This document shows positions 37,746 through 47,162 of a stretch of DNA of 64,000 nt, one piece after another. Origin of the DNA: JANNNF01 sp963772935 (GTDB taxonomy: Bacteria; Pseudomonadota; Alphaproteobacteria; Rhodobacterales; Rhodobacteraceae). Within the stretch, counting starts at the first letter, position 1. Every line of letters starts with the position of its first letter. The stretch spans positions 1,302,001 through 1,366,000 of the forward strand of contig CAVYZK010000009.1 of NCBI GenBank assembly GCA_963772935.1. The letters run 5' to 3'. The position numbers and the translations under genes are program-made. The notes beneath the pieces were generated by a model. That model made no database searches. It saw nothing but the letters and a program-made list of their open reading frames with translations, and was not told the origin of the DNA.

Positions 37746-38249
37746 ATGTTCACCAAATTCACCCTGCCCCGCGTTGTCGCAACCAGCCTGCTGGTGCTGA
37801 TGCCTTTGGCTGCAGTTGCAGCGCCCATCATGGTAAAGACCGTCGAAGTTGACGTGGCCCTGGCCGATGTGACCAACGTCACCGCAGCCGAGCGTTTTGC
37901 CAACCTGAAGCCCGATCTGGAAAACGCCATCGCCGCCCGTCTGGTTGACCGGACTGACGCGGAGAATGGTGCCAAGATCATGATTGATATCTCGGAAGTC
38001 GAACTCAGCAACGGCTTTACCGATGTGTTCAATCTGGCCGACACCAAGCTGGATGGCGTGGTGCAAATCGTGGGCACCGCCGAAAACCCGCTGACCACCC
38101 GGTATGAACTGAAGGTCGATGTGAACACCTCGATGGTGTACTTCCCCGAAGGCACCGATATGGCGACCCTGCCGGCTGACAGCGAAGTTTACTATAACGC
38201 TGCCATCGCCGCCTTTGCCGACAATGTCGTCAAGAAACTTGACGAATAA
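37746..38249 (+). CDS. Hypothetical exported protein
   Basis: 167 residues from ATG 37746 with a clear signal peptide (FTLPRVVATSLLVLMPLAAVA). The mature part is acidic and contains a motif run IMIDISEVELSNGFTDVF and AAIAAFADNVVKKL near the end, which recalls small periplasmic families with a conserved beta domain, but I cannot name it. Divergent from dprA, upstream of gabT on the same strand (87-bp gap). Confidence 0.75.
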   Translation: MFTKFTLPRVVATSLLVLMPLAAVAAPIMVKTVEVDVALADVTNVTAAERFANLKPDLENAIAARLVDRTDAENGAKIMIDISEVELSNGFTDVFNLADTKLDGVVQIVGTAENPLTTRYELKVDVNTSMVYFPEGTDMATLPADSEVYYNAAIAAFADNVVKKLDE

Positions 38250-38336
38250 CACCGTTGAACCGGACCACGAAGTTTGATCAAATAGGGCGCAGCAATGCGC
38301 CCTATTTTTTGGGTGCCGGATCAACGGAGCAAACCC

Positions 38337-39614
38337 ATGCTGAACGTCGAAGTCGCCAAACGCCGTGACGATGCCATCTCCCGTGGTGTTGGGATGATGA
38401 CGCAGATTTATGCCGATCGCGCGCTGAATTCCGAGATTTGGGATATTGAGGGCAACCGCTACATCGACTTTGCCGCAGGGATTGCCGTGGTCAACACCGG
38501 GCATTGCAACCCACGCGTGATGGCGGCTGTGGCGCATCAGATGACCAAGTTTACCCATACCTGCGCACAGGTGCTGCCCTACGAATCCTACATCCGGCTG
38601 GCGGAACGCCTTAACGCCGCAGTGCCCGGTGATTTTCCCAAGAAAACCGTGTTCGTGACGACCGGCGTTGAAGCCGTTGAAAATGCGATCAAGATTGCCC
38701 GTATCGCCACCAACCGCCCCGGCGTGATCGCCTTTGGCGGCGCGTTCCATGGCCGGACGTTTATGGGCATGTCGCTGACCGGCAAGGTGGAACCCTACAA
38801 AAAAGGGTTCGGCCCGATGATGCCCGATGTCTGGCATGTGCCGTTCCCGCAGGACGTTCATGGCATTTCCACCGCCGATGCCATGGGTGGCATCACCAAG
38901 CTGTTCAAGAACGACCTCGACCCGGGCCGCGTCGCCGCGATCATCTTTGAACCGGTGCAGGGCGAGGGTGGCTTTTACCCCGCGCCCAAAGATCTGGTCC
39001 GCGCCCTGCGCAAGCTGTGCGACGACCACGGTATCATCCTGATCGCTGATGAGGTGCAGACCGGCTTTGCCCGCACCGGCACCCTGTTTGCGATGGAAGC
39101 CTACGGTGTGGCTGCCGACATCACTACCATGGCCAAGGGTCTGGCGGGCGGCTTGCCGCTGGCGGCGCTGACGGGCCGGGCTGATCTGATGGATGCGGCC
39201 CACCCCGGCGGCCTTGGCGGCACCTATGGCGGCAACCCGCTTGGCATCGCCGCGGCCCACGCGGTGCTGGACGTGATCGAGGAAGAAGACCTTTGCGGGC
39301 GCGCCAATGAACTCGGCGGGCGTCTGAAACAACGGCTGGAGGCGATCCGGTCCGTCACCCCCGAAATCGCCGATATCCGTGGCCCGGGCTTCATGGTCGC
39401 GGTCGAATTCGCCAACCCCGCCAACCACGAACCCGACGCAGGCTTTACCACCCGCGTGCGGCTGGAGGCATTGAAGCGCGGACTGATCCTGCTGACCTGC
39501 GGCGTCTACGGCAACGTGATCCGCTTCCTGGCCCCGATCACCATCCCCGACGCCCATTTCGCCGAGGCGATGGACATTCTTGAAGCCTCGGTCGCCGCCG
39601 CACGGCAGGCCTGA
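38337..39614 (+). CDS. gabT: 4-aminobutyrate aminotransferase
   Basis: 425-residue class III PLP aminotransferase converting 4-aminobutyrate and 2-oxoglutarate to succinate semialdehyde and glutamate. ATG 38337 follows an ACGGAGC ribosome site; upstream in-frame codons look non-coding. Visible: VFVTTGVEAVENAIKIAR, AFGGAFHGRTFMG, the cofactor Asp in LIADEVQTGFARTG, and the PLP Lys in TTMAKGLAGGLPLAAL. No gabD neighbour in view, so related substrates such as beta-alanine cannot be excluded. A strong terminator follows. Confidence 0.92.
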   Translation: MLNVEVAKRRDDAISRGVGMMTQIYADRALNSEIWDIEGNRYIDFAAGIAVVNTGHCNPRVMAAVAHQMTKFTHTCAQVLPYESYIRLAERLNAAVPGDFPKKTVFVTTGVEAVENAIKIARIATNRPGVIAFGGAFHGRTFMGMSLTGKVEPYKKGFGPMMPDVWHVPFPQDVHGISTADAMGGITKLFKNDLDPGRVAAIIFEPVQGEGGFYPAPKDLVRALRKLCDDHGIILIADEVQTGFARTGTLFAMEAYGVAADITTMAKGLAGGLPLAALTGRADLMDAAHPGGLGGTYGGNPLGIAAAHAVLDVIEEEDLCGRANELGGRLKQRLEAIRSVTPEIADIRGPGFMVAVEFANPANHEPDAGFTTRVRLEALKRGLILLTCGVYGNVIRFLAPITIPDAHFAEAMDILEASVAAARQA

Positions 39615-39632
39615 TTGACGGCACGGCATGGC

Positions 39633-39662
39633 AAAGGCAGGGGCACCACCCCTGCCTTTTTG
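39633..39662 (+). terminator. Terminator of gabT
   Basis: Perfect 11-bp stem AAAGGCAGGGG (39633-39643) / CCCCTGCCTTT (39649-39659), loop of 5, followed by TT. Confidence 0.88.
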
Positions 39663-39768
39663 CATTGTTCAGTGGGCCAGGCAAAAATGGGCCATCACAC
39701 CTTTTGACGCGGGAACCATTTGCCGCCCCGTGCGTTTGGATGTGCAATACACATTCAATGAGGCTGCC

Positions 39769-40029
39769 ATGAAAAAGATTTTGCTTGCCCTGCCGCTGAT
39801 CGCGCTGACCCTTGCGGGTTGCCAGACGGCTGAACAGAACGCCATCGCCGGGGGGCTCGGGGGGGCTGCAGTTGGCGCTGCCGTTTCCGGTGACGATGAC
39901 CGTCTGACCGGTGCCTTGGTTGGTGCGGCTGTCGGCGTGGGCGCATCCACCCTGATCCGTCCGACCGGCACTGCAGGCCGTTGTTACTATCGTAACTCGG
40001 CGGGCCAGCAGTACATCGCGGCTTGCTAA
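39769..40029 (+). CDS. Glycine-zipper lipoprotein
   Basis: 86 residues from ATG 39769 (MKKILLALPLIALTLAGC), lipobox LAGC. The mature part has the small-residue zipper (AIAGGLGGAAVGAAVSGDDD, GALVGAAVGVGAS) and two late Cys residues. Related in design to the 79-residue lipoprotein at 19636-19875. It has its own convergent terminator. Function unknown; likely envelope-associated. Confidence 0.82.
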   Translation: MKKILLALPLIALTLAGCQTAEQNAIAGGLGGAAVGAAVSGDDDRLTGALVGAAVGVGASTLIRPTGTAGRCYYRNSAGQQYIAAC

Positions 40030-40038
40030 TGTGACTAT

Positions 40039-40062
40039 GAGGCGGCACCACGGTGCCGCCTC
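40039..40062. terminator. Bidirectional hairpin between lipoprotein gene and glmM
   Basis: Stem GAGGCGGCACC (40039-40049) / GGTGCCGCCTC (40052-40062) with a 2-base apex, located between converging genes. Confidence 0.75.
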
Positions 40063-40080
40063 TGTCTTATAGGGGCGGCG

Positions 40081-41424
40081 TCAGACCGCCGCCTCGACCG
40101 CGTTCACGATCTGGCCCACCACATCGTGAAGCATCGCCTCATCTTCACATTCCGCCATCACCCGGATCAGCGGCTCTGTGCCCGATTTGCGGATCAGAAT
40201 ACGGCCCTTGCCCTTGATCCGGTCGGTGTTGGCCTTGATCACTGCCTTCACGGCGTCTGCCTCCAACGGCGTCTTGCCGGCCGCAAACCGCACGTTCTTC
40301 AACATCTGCGGCACGGTTGCAAAGCTGCAAGACAGATCCGCCGCCGATTTGCCCGTCCGCACCATTTCGGCCAGAAATTGCAGACCCGCAATCAAGCCAT
40401 CCCCCGTGGTGGCATAATCCGTCATCACGATATGGCCGGATTGTTCGCCGCCAAGGTTCCAGCCACCCCGACGCATCGCCTCAACCACATAGCGGTCGCC
40501 GACATTGGTGCGCTCAAGCGACAGGCCCCGCGCGTTCAAAAACCGCTCCAACCCCAGGTTCGACATCACGGTCGCGACCAGCGTGTTGCCGCGCAAACGG
40601 TTCTCCTCGGCCCAGCGGGCGGCGAACAGCGCCATGATCTGGTCGCCATCGGCAACCCGACCACTGGCGTCCAGGATCATCACCCGGTCAGCATCGCCGT
40701 CCAGACAAATGCCCACATGCGCGCCGTGCATCACCACCGCCTCGGCGGCGGTCACGGTATGGGTGGACCCCACCCGATCATTGATATTGGTGCCATTGGG
40801 GGTGACCCCCACCGGAATGACCTCGGCCCCCAACTCCCACAGCACCTCGGGGGCGGCCTTGTAGGCAGCGCCATTGGCACAGTCGATCACGACCTTCAGA
40901 CCGTCCAGCCGAACCCCCGCCGGAAAGCTGGTCTTGACGAATTCCTGATAGCGCCCGCGCCCATCCTCGATCCGCCGAGCGCGACCGATGTTTTCGGGCT
41001 TGGCCAGCACGATCTCCTCATCCAGCATCGCCTCAATCTCGGCCTCGGCGGCGTCTGACAGTTTGAAGCCATCGGGACCGAAGAACTTGATGCCGTTGTC
41101 CTGATGCGGGTTGTGGCTGGCGGAAATCATCACCCCCACATCAGCCCGCATACTCCGCGTCAGATAGCCCACCGCAGGCGTCGGCACAGGCCCGAGCAGC
41201 AGCACATTCATGCCGGTGCTGGTCAACCCCGCCGTCAGCGCGTTTTCCAGCATATAGCCCGACAACCGCGTGTCCTTGCCAATCACCACCCGGTGCGCGG
41301 CAGACCCGTCACGGCGGAAAAACCGCCCCGCTGCGGCACCCAGTTTCAACGCGACCTCTGCCGTCATCGGGTAGGTGTTCGCCCTGCCCCGCACGCCATC
41401 GGTGCCAAAAAGTTTGCGCGTCAT
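40081..41424 (-). CDS. glmM: Phosphoglucosamine mutase
   Basis: 447 residues; interconverts glucosamine-6-phosphate and glucosamine-1-phosphate for peptidoglycan and LPS. Start MTRKLFGTDGVRGRAN; the phospho-acceptor serine is in VMISASHNPHQDNGIKFFGP; the metal-binding loop is CLDGDADRVMI; the sugar loop is GGEQSGHIVM; the phosphate-binding end is IRKSGTEPLIRVM. Its ATG overlaps the stop of folP (ATGA). Confidence 0.97.
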   Translation of the reverse strand: MTRKLFGTDGVRGRANTYPMTAEVALKLGAAAGRFFRRDGSAAHRVVIGKDTRLSGYMLENALTAGLTSTGMNVLLLGPVPTPAVGYLTRSMRADVGVMISASHNPHQDNGIKFFGPDGFKLSDAAEAEIEAMLDEEIVLAKPENIGRARRIEDGRGRYQEFVKTSFPAGVRLDGLKVVIDCANGAAYKAAPEVLWELGAEVIPVGVTPNGTNINDRVGSTHTVTAAEAVVMHGAHVGICLDGDADRVMILDASGRVADGDQIMALFAARWAEENRLRGNTLVATVMSNLGLERFLNARGLSLERTNVGDRYVVEAMRRGGWNLGGEQSGHIVMTDYATTGDGLIAGLQFLAEMVRTGKSAADLSCSFATVPQMLKNVRFAAGKTPLEADAVKAVIKANTDRIKGKGRILIRKSGTEPLIRVMAECEDEAMLHDVVGQIVNAVEAAV

Positions 41425-42428
41425 GTCACCACCTCATTCATCGCCTGCCACAGCCGCAACGCTTGCCGCGTCTCGGCCACATCATGCACCCGGATCATCT
41501 GAACCCCCTGCGCCACCCCGGCCAGTGCCACCGCGACCGACCCCGGCATCCGCTGATCTGCTGCCTCGGCCCCGCCGATGGTGCCAATAAACCGCTTGCG
41601 CGACGCCCCCAGCAACACCGCACAGCCAAGCCCATGAAACAGCGACAGCCCCCGGATCAGGGACAGGTTATGCGCCGCCGTCTTGCCAAAGCCAATGCCG
41701 GGGTCCACCGCAATCCGGCTGCGCGGAATGCCCATGGCCTCTGCCTCTACCACCCGCGCCTCTAACCCGTCATACACATCCAGCAGCACATCGCCATAAC
41801 GCGGATCGTCCTGCATGGTTTCGGGTGCCCCCTGCGCGTGCATCAGCACCACCGGCACGCCTTCCAGCGCCACCAGCGGGCCAAGATCCGCATCAAACGT
41901 CAGCGCCGCCACATCATTCACCACATCCGCCCCCGCCCGCAGCGCGGCCTGCGCCACCGCCGCCTTGCGGGTGTCGATGGAAATTGTGGTATCACACCCC
42001 GCCGCGCGCAAGGCGCTGATCACCGGGGCGGTGCGGGCAATCTCATCGGCAACTGATACCTCAACCGCCCCCGGACGGGTGCTTTCGCCGCCAATGTCCA
42101 GAATATCGGCATGACCAGCCATCGCCATCGCCTGCGCCAGCGCCGCCTCAGGGGCCACAAACCGCCCGCCATCGGAAAAGCTGTCAGGGGTCACGTTCAG
42201 GATGCCCATCAGGCGCGGGCGCGCCATGCTCAGCCCGGCAAACGCAGCGCGAGGGGCGGTCAGCCGCTCCAGCACCTCAGGTTCAACCTCAGATGCGGCC
42301 ATCAGCCTTGGGGCCTTGCCCCGCACCAGCACCTGAACCCGGTCAAACCAGCACCACCCGCCTGCCAGCACACAGGCCCCGCTTGGACGGGCGGCATCGG
42401 TCATTGCAACGGGTCGGACGTATTCCAT
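41421..42428 (-). CDS. folP: Dihydropteroate synthase
   Basis: 335 residues from ATG 42428 (MEYVRPVAMTDAARPSG); M residues upstream are less likely. Condenses p-aminobenzoate with the pterin pyrophosphate in folate synthesis. The pterin-binding signatures are LMGILNVTPDSFSDGGRF and ILDIGGESTRPGA; later DPGIGFGKTAAHNL and LGASRKRFIG. It has an N-terminal extension of about 75 residues before the catalytic barrel, common in this family of bacteria. Lies between folB and glmM. Confidence 0.95.
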   Translation of the reverse strand: MEYVRPVAMTDAARPSGACVLAGGWCWFDRVQVLVRGKAPRLMAASEVEPEVLERLTAPRAAFAGLSMARPRLMGILNVTPDSFSDGGRFVAPEAALAQAMAMAGHADILDIGGESTRPGAVEVSVADEIARTAPVISALRAAGCDTTISIDTRKAAVAQAALRAGADVVNDVAALTFDADLGPLVALEGVPVVLMHAQGAPETMQDDPRYGDVLLDVYDGLEARVVEAEAMGIPRSRIAVDPGIGFGKTAAHNLSLIRGLSLFHGLGCAVLLGASRKRFIGTIGGAEAADQRMPGSVAVALAGVAQGVQMIRVHDVAETRQALRLWQAMNEVVT

Positions 42429-42473
42429 GCCCCCGGATTGGCGCATGACATGCGGCTTGGCAAGGGGGAAGGA

Positions 42474-43367
42474 TCAGCCCCGTTCCACCGGCACGCGGCT
42501 TCCCGCCGGGACTGCAACAGGCCCGTGAACGACCAGAGCAACCGCCGCCATCTGTTCTGCCAGCCACACCGCCAGGGTCAGCGGGTCACTGCCCTGCGGT
42601 CCATCGGTCGCATCCAGCACCAGCTTGGACGGGGCCCAGACCACCGTCTTGCCGTGCTTCATCGCCCAGTCAAGTTCGGTCCGCGTTTCCACCACCACAC
42701 AACGCGCATCCCGCGCGGCCAGCGCCCAGGCGTTCTGTTCGATCGCCAACAGGTCAATGCGCCGCTGCGTCGGGCGATGTCCCGTGATGGGACGCGGCAG
42801 ATCAGGCAGGCCCACCGCCAAGATCACCGGCCCCCCCCGCGCCTCCAGCGCGTCAAGGGTGGCGGCAAGACCCAGCCCCGCAATCGTCGCATTGTCCAGA
42901 TAGGCCACCAGCGGATGCACCAAAACCACGTCCCGCAACGGCACATCGGCGCGCGAGCGCACGATTTCCACGCCCAAGGCATAGGGGCCGATATCCAGCT
43001 TTTCGATCCGCACAAAGGCGCGCATCGCGGGCGGTTCGGCCAGCACCCGGTCGGCCACCCGTTCTGCCAGCGTCTCCAGCAGGTTCAGCCGTTCGGCGGC
43101 CAGTTCGGTCGCAATCGCCTCGGTGATCTTGTCATACGACAGGATGCGATCCACATCGTCGTCCAGCGGGCTGGCCGCCGGCCGCACCTCAACCACCACG
43201 TTGAACCGCAGCCGCTGCGTGCGCCCGCGCTCTTGCTGAAACGCGCCGATATCGGCCTCGACAATGTGATCGCGCAGGGAAATCCGGTCACACAGGGCAT
43301 CCGAAGCGGTCGCCGCCGCCCGGTCTTCCGGATGCGCAAAGGCAAGCCGGGTGTCGCTGGTCATCAT
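42474..43367 (-). CDS. folB: Dihydroneopterin aldolase, with extra C-terminal domain
   Basis: 297 residues from ATG 43367 (MMTSDTRLAFAHPEDRA). Residues ~25-140 form the FolB domain (DRISLRDHIVEADIGAFQQE, SYDKITEAIATELA, LLETLAERVADRVL). The further ~150 residues (YLDNATIAGLGLAATLDALE onward) are not part of classical FolB (~120 residues) but belong to the long form seen in Rhodobacteraceae; role of that half unknown. First gene of folB-folP-glmM. Confidence 0.88.
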   Translation of the reverse strand: MMTSDTRLAFAHPEDRAAATASDALCDRISLRDHIVEADIGAFQQERGRTQRLRFNVVVEVRPAASPLDDDVDRILSYDKITEAIATELAAERLNLLETLAERVADRVLAEPPAMRAFVRIEKLDIGPYALGVEIVRSRADVPLRDVVLVHPLVAYLDNATIAGLGLAATLDALEARGGPVILAVGLPDLPRPITGHRPTQRRIDLLAIEQNAWALAARDARCVVVETRTELDWAMKHGKTVVWAPSKLVLDATDGPQGSDPLTLAVWLAEQMAAVALVVHGPVAVPAGSRVPVERG

Positions 43368-43465
43368 GGGCCCCCAAAGCTGCCATCCGGGGCCAAGGTT
43401 ACCCTGCCCGCGCCGCCCGCCATGCCCGAAGGCGGCAGGCAACGCAACCCGCGCGACATTAAAGG

Positions 43466-44185
43466 TCAGCCGCGCGTCTGCCGATAAAACAGATGCGCCC
43501 CAATCGCCGCCGTGCGCGGAAAGCGCTTGGCCCAGGCCGGACGCACACCCTTGGTGTGGAAATGGGTGGCCCCGTCGGTCAGCGCGCGGGGCGCGCCGTC
43601 CAGCATGACGCGGGCAATCCGCTTGGCGCGGTCCAACGCACCGCGTTCTGCCATCGCATCCGACCGGCCATCACAGACGTAGGAAAACTGGCACGACCCG
43701 CCACCGCGTTGCCCCACCACACCGCACACCGATTTCGGGTAAGCCGGGCTGTCCACCCGGTTCAAGATCACTTCGGCAACCGCAAACTGACCCTTCAGCG
43801 ACTCGCCACGGGCCTCAAAATACAGCGCCTGCGTCAGGCACTGCCATTGCGCATCGCCCTTTGGCGCGGGCTGCCCCGCGAGCCACCCGGCAGAATACTC
43901 CACCGCCGGATCAATCGTCGCGATCTCATCCGTCGCCTTGGCCTGCCCCTTGCGGGCCACCGCCTGTATCACGGCCGCTTTTTTCGGCCCCTCCGCCAGC
44001 GAGGCGAGTTTCGCCTGCGGCAACCGCTTCAACTGCACCCGTTCGGTGCCCAGCAGCGTCGTCATTTCCCCAGCCAGCCCGCCAATCGGACCGTTCGAAT
44101 GGCTGACCGTCACATCGGCCAAGGCCGCTCCTGTCAGGGTGATCAGGGCGACCGCCCCCCCCACCCATGTCTGTCGCAAGCTCAT
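43466..44185 (-). CDS. SleB/CwlJ-type cell wall hydrolase
   Basis: 239 residues from ATG 44185, signal peptide MSLRQTWVGGAVALITLTGA. The C-terminal hydrolase_2 domain (from about residue 115) contains CLTQALYFEARGESLKGQFA with the presumed catalytic Glu, VILNRVDSPAYPKSVCGVV, and CQFSYVCDGR; TDGATHFHT follows. Members cut peptidoglycan during remodelling; here probably periplasmic housekeeping, as the organism type does not sporulate. Confidence 0.9.
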   Translation of the reverse strand: MSLRQTWVGGAVALITLTGAALADVTVSHSNGPIGGLAGEMTTLLGTERVQLKRLPQAKLASLAEGPKKAAVIQAVARKGQAKATDEIATIDPAVEYSAGWLAGQPAPKGDAQWQCLTQALYFEARGESLKGQFAVAEVILNRVDSPAYPKSVCGVVGQRGGGSCQFSYVCDGRSDAMAERGALDRAKRIARVMLDGAPRALTDGATHFHTKGVRPAWAKRFPRTAAIGAHLFYRQTRG

Positions 44186-44489
44186 GTATCTAGTCCCGGT
44201 TGTTTCAACCTCACCCACCGGATTGACCAAATTTCAGGCAATCCACGGGCAACAGAGGCTGCGGTTAGACAGAATCGAACCATGCGTCCAGTCTCGTGGC
44301 AAAAATGTCACGAAAATTTCCCTGACTCTGCGCGAGATTCCGCCGACGCAAGTCTCGGCCAAACCTGACAAGCCCATGGTTTCAAGGGGGAATTTTTCGG
44401 AAATTTTGTCAGATCGCGGATCTGATCCTAGGGGCCAACACCAGCTATACGGTTTTGGCCCCGATCATCACATAAACCTAGCGGTTCGA
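44186..44489. other. 304-bp intergenic region
   Basis: Contains the upstream promoter side of the hydrolase gene and the downstream flank of the PPDK-like gene. A+T-rich patches occur near 44290-44340 and 44385-44415. I see no credible small gene and no clear terminator. Confidence 0.5.
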
Positions 44490-47109
44490 TCACGCGTCCG
44501 TGACAGTCGGTTCACGGTGTGTGGGACGCGGGTCATTCAGCGCCAGATGCGCCGCCGCCAGCCGTGCCATCGGCACCCGGTAGGGCGAGCACGACACATA
44601 ATCGAACCCCGCCTTGCGGCAAAACGCGATTGATTCGGGGTTACCGCCGTGTTCACCACAGATGCTCAGCGTCAGGTCGGCGCGGGTGTGCCGCCCCCGA
44701 TCTGCCCCGATCAGCAGCAATTCCCCCACCCCGTCCACATCCAGAATATGGAACGGATCCTCGGGGAAAACGCCCTGCTGCACATAGGTGTTCATGAACC
44801 TCCCCGCATCATCGCGGCTCAGGCCATAGGTCATCTGCGTCAGGTCATTGGTGCCGAACGACAGGAAGGCCGCGTGCTGGGCGATCTCGCCCGCCCGCAA
44901 GGCCGCGCGCGGGGTTTCCACCATCACGCCCAGCTTGTAGTCGAAATCCGTCTTCGCCTTGCTACGCACCATGGCGGCCACCGCATCAACCCGCGCCTTG
45001 ACCAGTTCGACCTCACGCCGCGCTGATACCAGCGGGATCATGATTTCCGGCACCACCGGCGCCCCCCTGCGCCCGCTTTCAATCGTCGCCTCAAAGATCG
45101 CCTGCGCCTGCATATCGTAAATCTCGGGCAGCACGACACCCAGCCGGACCCCCCGCATCCCCAGCATCGGGTTGACCTCGGACAGCGCCTCGGCGCGCCG
45201 CGTCACTTCGGACAATGGCCTGTCCAAAGCCTCAGCCAGCTCTTTCAAGCCTTCACGGGTATGCGGTAGGAATTCATGCAAAGGCGGGTCGAAAAGCCGG
45301 ATGCAAACCGGCAATCCCTGCATGATTTCGAACAATTGCACAAAATCTTCACGTTGCATCGGCAACAACCGCGCAAGGGCCAAGGCGCGGTCTGGGGCAG
45401 TATCCGCAAAGATCATCTCGCGCATCACGACCAGGCGGTCTTCGTCGAAAAACATATGTTCGGTGCGGCACAGTCCAATTCCCTGCGCCTCAAACCGCCG
45501 CGCGGTCGCGGCATCTGCGGGGGTGTCTGCGTTGGCGCGGATGCCGATGTCGCGCACTGCATCGGCCCAGCCCAGCAGCTTGCGGAAACTGTCGTCCAGC
45601 GCGGGCGGCAGCATTTCCGCGGCCCCCACCATCGCCACCCCTGCCGTGCCGTCCAGCGTGATCACATCGCCTTCGCGGAATACGCGCCCGTCCGCCGCAG
45701 TGATCTTTTTATCCCGCCCGTCCAGCCGCATATCCGACGCGCCGACCACGCAGGGCAGCCCCATCCCGCGCGCAATCACCGCCGCGTGGCTGGTCATGCC
45801 GCCCCGTTCGGTCAGCACAGCGACCGCCGAGTGCATGCCGCGAATATCCTCGGGCGCTGTTTCGCGCCGCACCAAGACACAAGGCTCGCCCTTCGCCGCC
45901 GATGCCTGCGCCGCCGCCGAGGAGAACACCAGCCGCCCCGTCGCCGCCCCCGGACTGGCGGCAATGCCCTTGGCAAACACGTCGCGCGGCAGACGCGGAT
46001 CGACCTGATGGTGCAGCAATTCCGACAGCGCGCGCGGTTCCACCCGCAGCACGGCTTCCGTCTGCGGGATGATGCCGTCATCGGCCAACGCCACCGCAAT
46101 CCGCAACCCCGCCCGGCTGGACCGCGCCACCTTGACCGCGTCCAGCACCGACAAGCGGCCATCCTCGACCGTGAACTCGATCTGCATTTCCTCGCGCAGT
46201 TTGGCCCGGCATTTCGCGCCATGCGTCACAAGGTCAGCGAACACCTCCGGTGCCAGATCTTCCAGCGACGGGCCGCGCGCGTCGCGCGTCAGGTACAGCG
46301 CCTCGGTGGACCGCAGGGCATCGCGCCCCTGCGCCTGCCCCAGATAGCGCCCGGTGATCTGCGGCGCGCCCGTGACCGGATCGACAAATTGCATCACACC
46401 CGACCCGGAAATCCCCTGCCCGATGCCTTGGGCCATTTCCTGCACCACCAGACCCAAGCGCCGCATCCACCGGCGCGCCCTTGGCCTGGCGCAGCAGGCG
46501 GGCGCTCGTGCCCTCCCACGCGCGGGCCATGGATCGCAGCACTTCGGTCAGTTGCTGCGCGGCGCTTTCGGGGAAGGCCTCATCGGTTTCGGCCTCGTAA
46601 TGGCGCAGCACATCGCGCAGCGCCCCCGGCCCCGGCTTTACATCTTCGAACCCGTCGGGGTCCAGACGGGCCACGTGAATGGCATATCCTTGCACAAATC
46701 GAAGGTACAGCGCATCTGCCGCCGCCTGCCCATGGGTGTCGCACAGCCGCGAATGGCGCTTGGCGTTCAGCCCGATGTTCAGCACCGTCCCCGGCCCGCC
46801 CCAATCGGGGTTGGCGGGGCTGGGACGCACGGAAATCAGCGGCCCGTCGCCGAAATACTCCAAAATCCCCGCCGCATCGACGCCATGGCCTTGGGCAATT
46901 GCGCGCACAGTGCTGGCGGGCAAGGCCACGGTTTTGGGCACCGGCAAATCCAGCCGCACCAGCCGTTGCAGGCATTTCGCCCGCCAGCCATGCGCCGTGG
47001 TGGCGATGCTGGCCGAGGGCGTGATTTCGGCAAATTCGGGAATCGGGTCGTGTTTCTGCACTGCAGCACCTTTTTGGACTGCCGCAGGATACGCCGAATG
47101 ATTCGTCAA
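44490..47109 (-). CDS. ppdK: Pyruvate, phosphate dikinase-like enzyme (frameshifted, diverged N-terminus)
   Basis: About 872 residues after removing one extra base. The central phosphohistidine domain has ERGGMTSHAAVIARGMGLPC with the catalytic His. The PEP-binding barrel has GIGLCRTEHMFF and the end LSICGEHGGNPESI, YVSCSPYRVPMARLAAAHLA, all typical of PPDK. The N-terminal nucleotide-binding third is unusual: where PPDK has GGKGANL it reads HGWRAKCL, and the SVRSG region is SVRPSP. It may have altered nucleotide use. The frame breaks near 46458-46466 (VDAA/LGLVVQEM) by one extra base. The start is uncertain (ATG 47109 or a GTG at 47061). Confidence 0.85.
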
Positions 47110-47162
47110 GCAAGCGGTAGATCAGGCGGAAAACGCCGCCTGATGCTGTATTTTTGGGCAGG

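Noticed and set aside
37638..39665. Minus-strand open frame of 675 codons opposite gabT and the exported protein
   Set aside because: Same reason: His/Gly/Gln-rich text with no recognisable domain, opposite a well-conserved aminotransferase.
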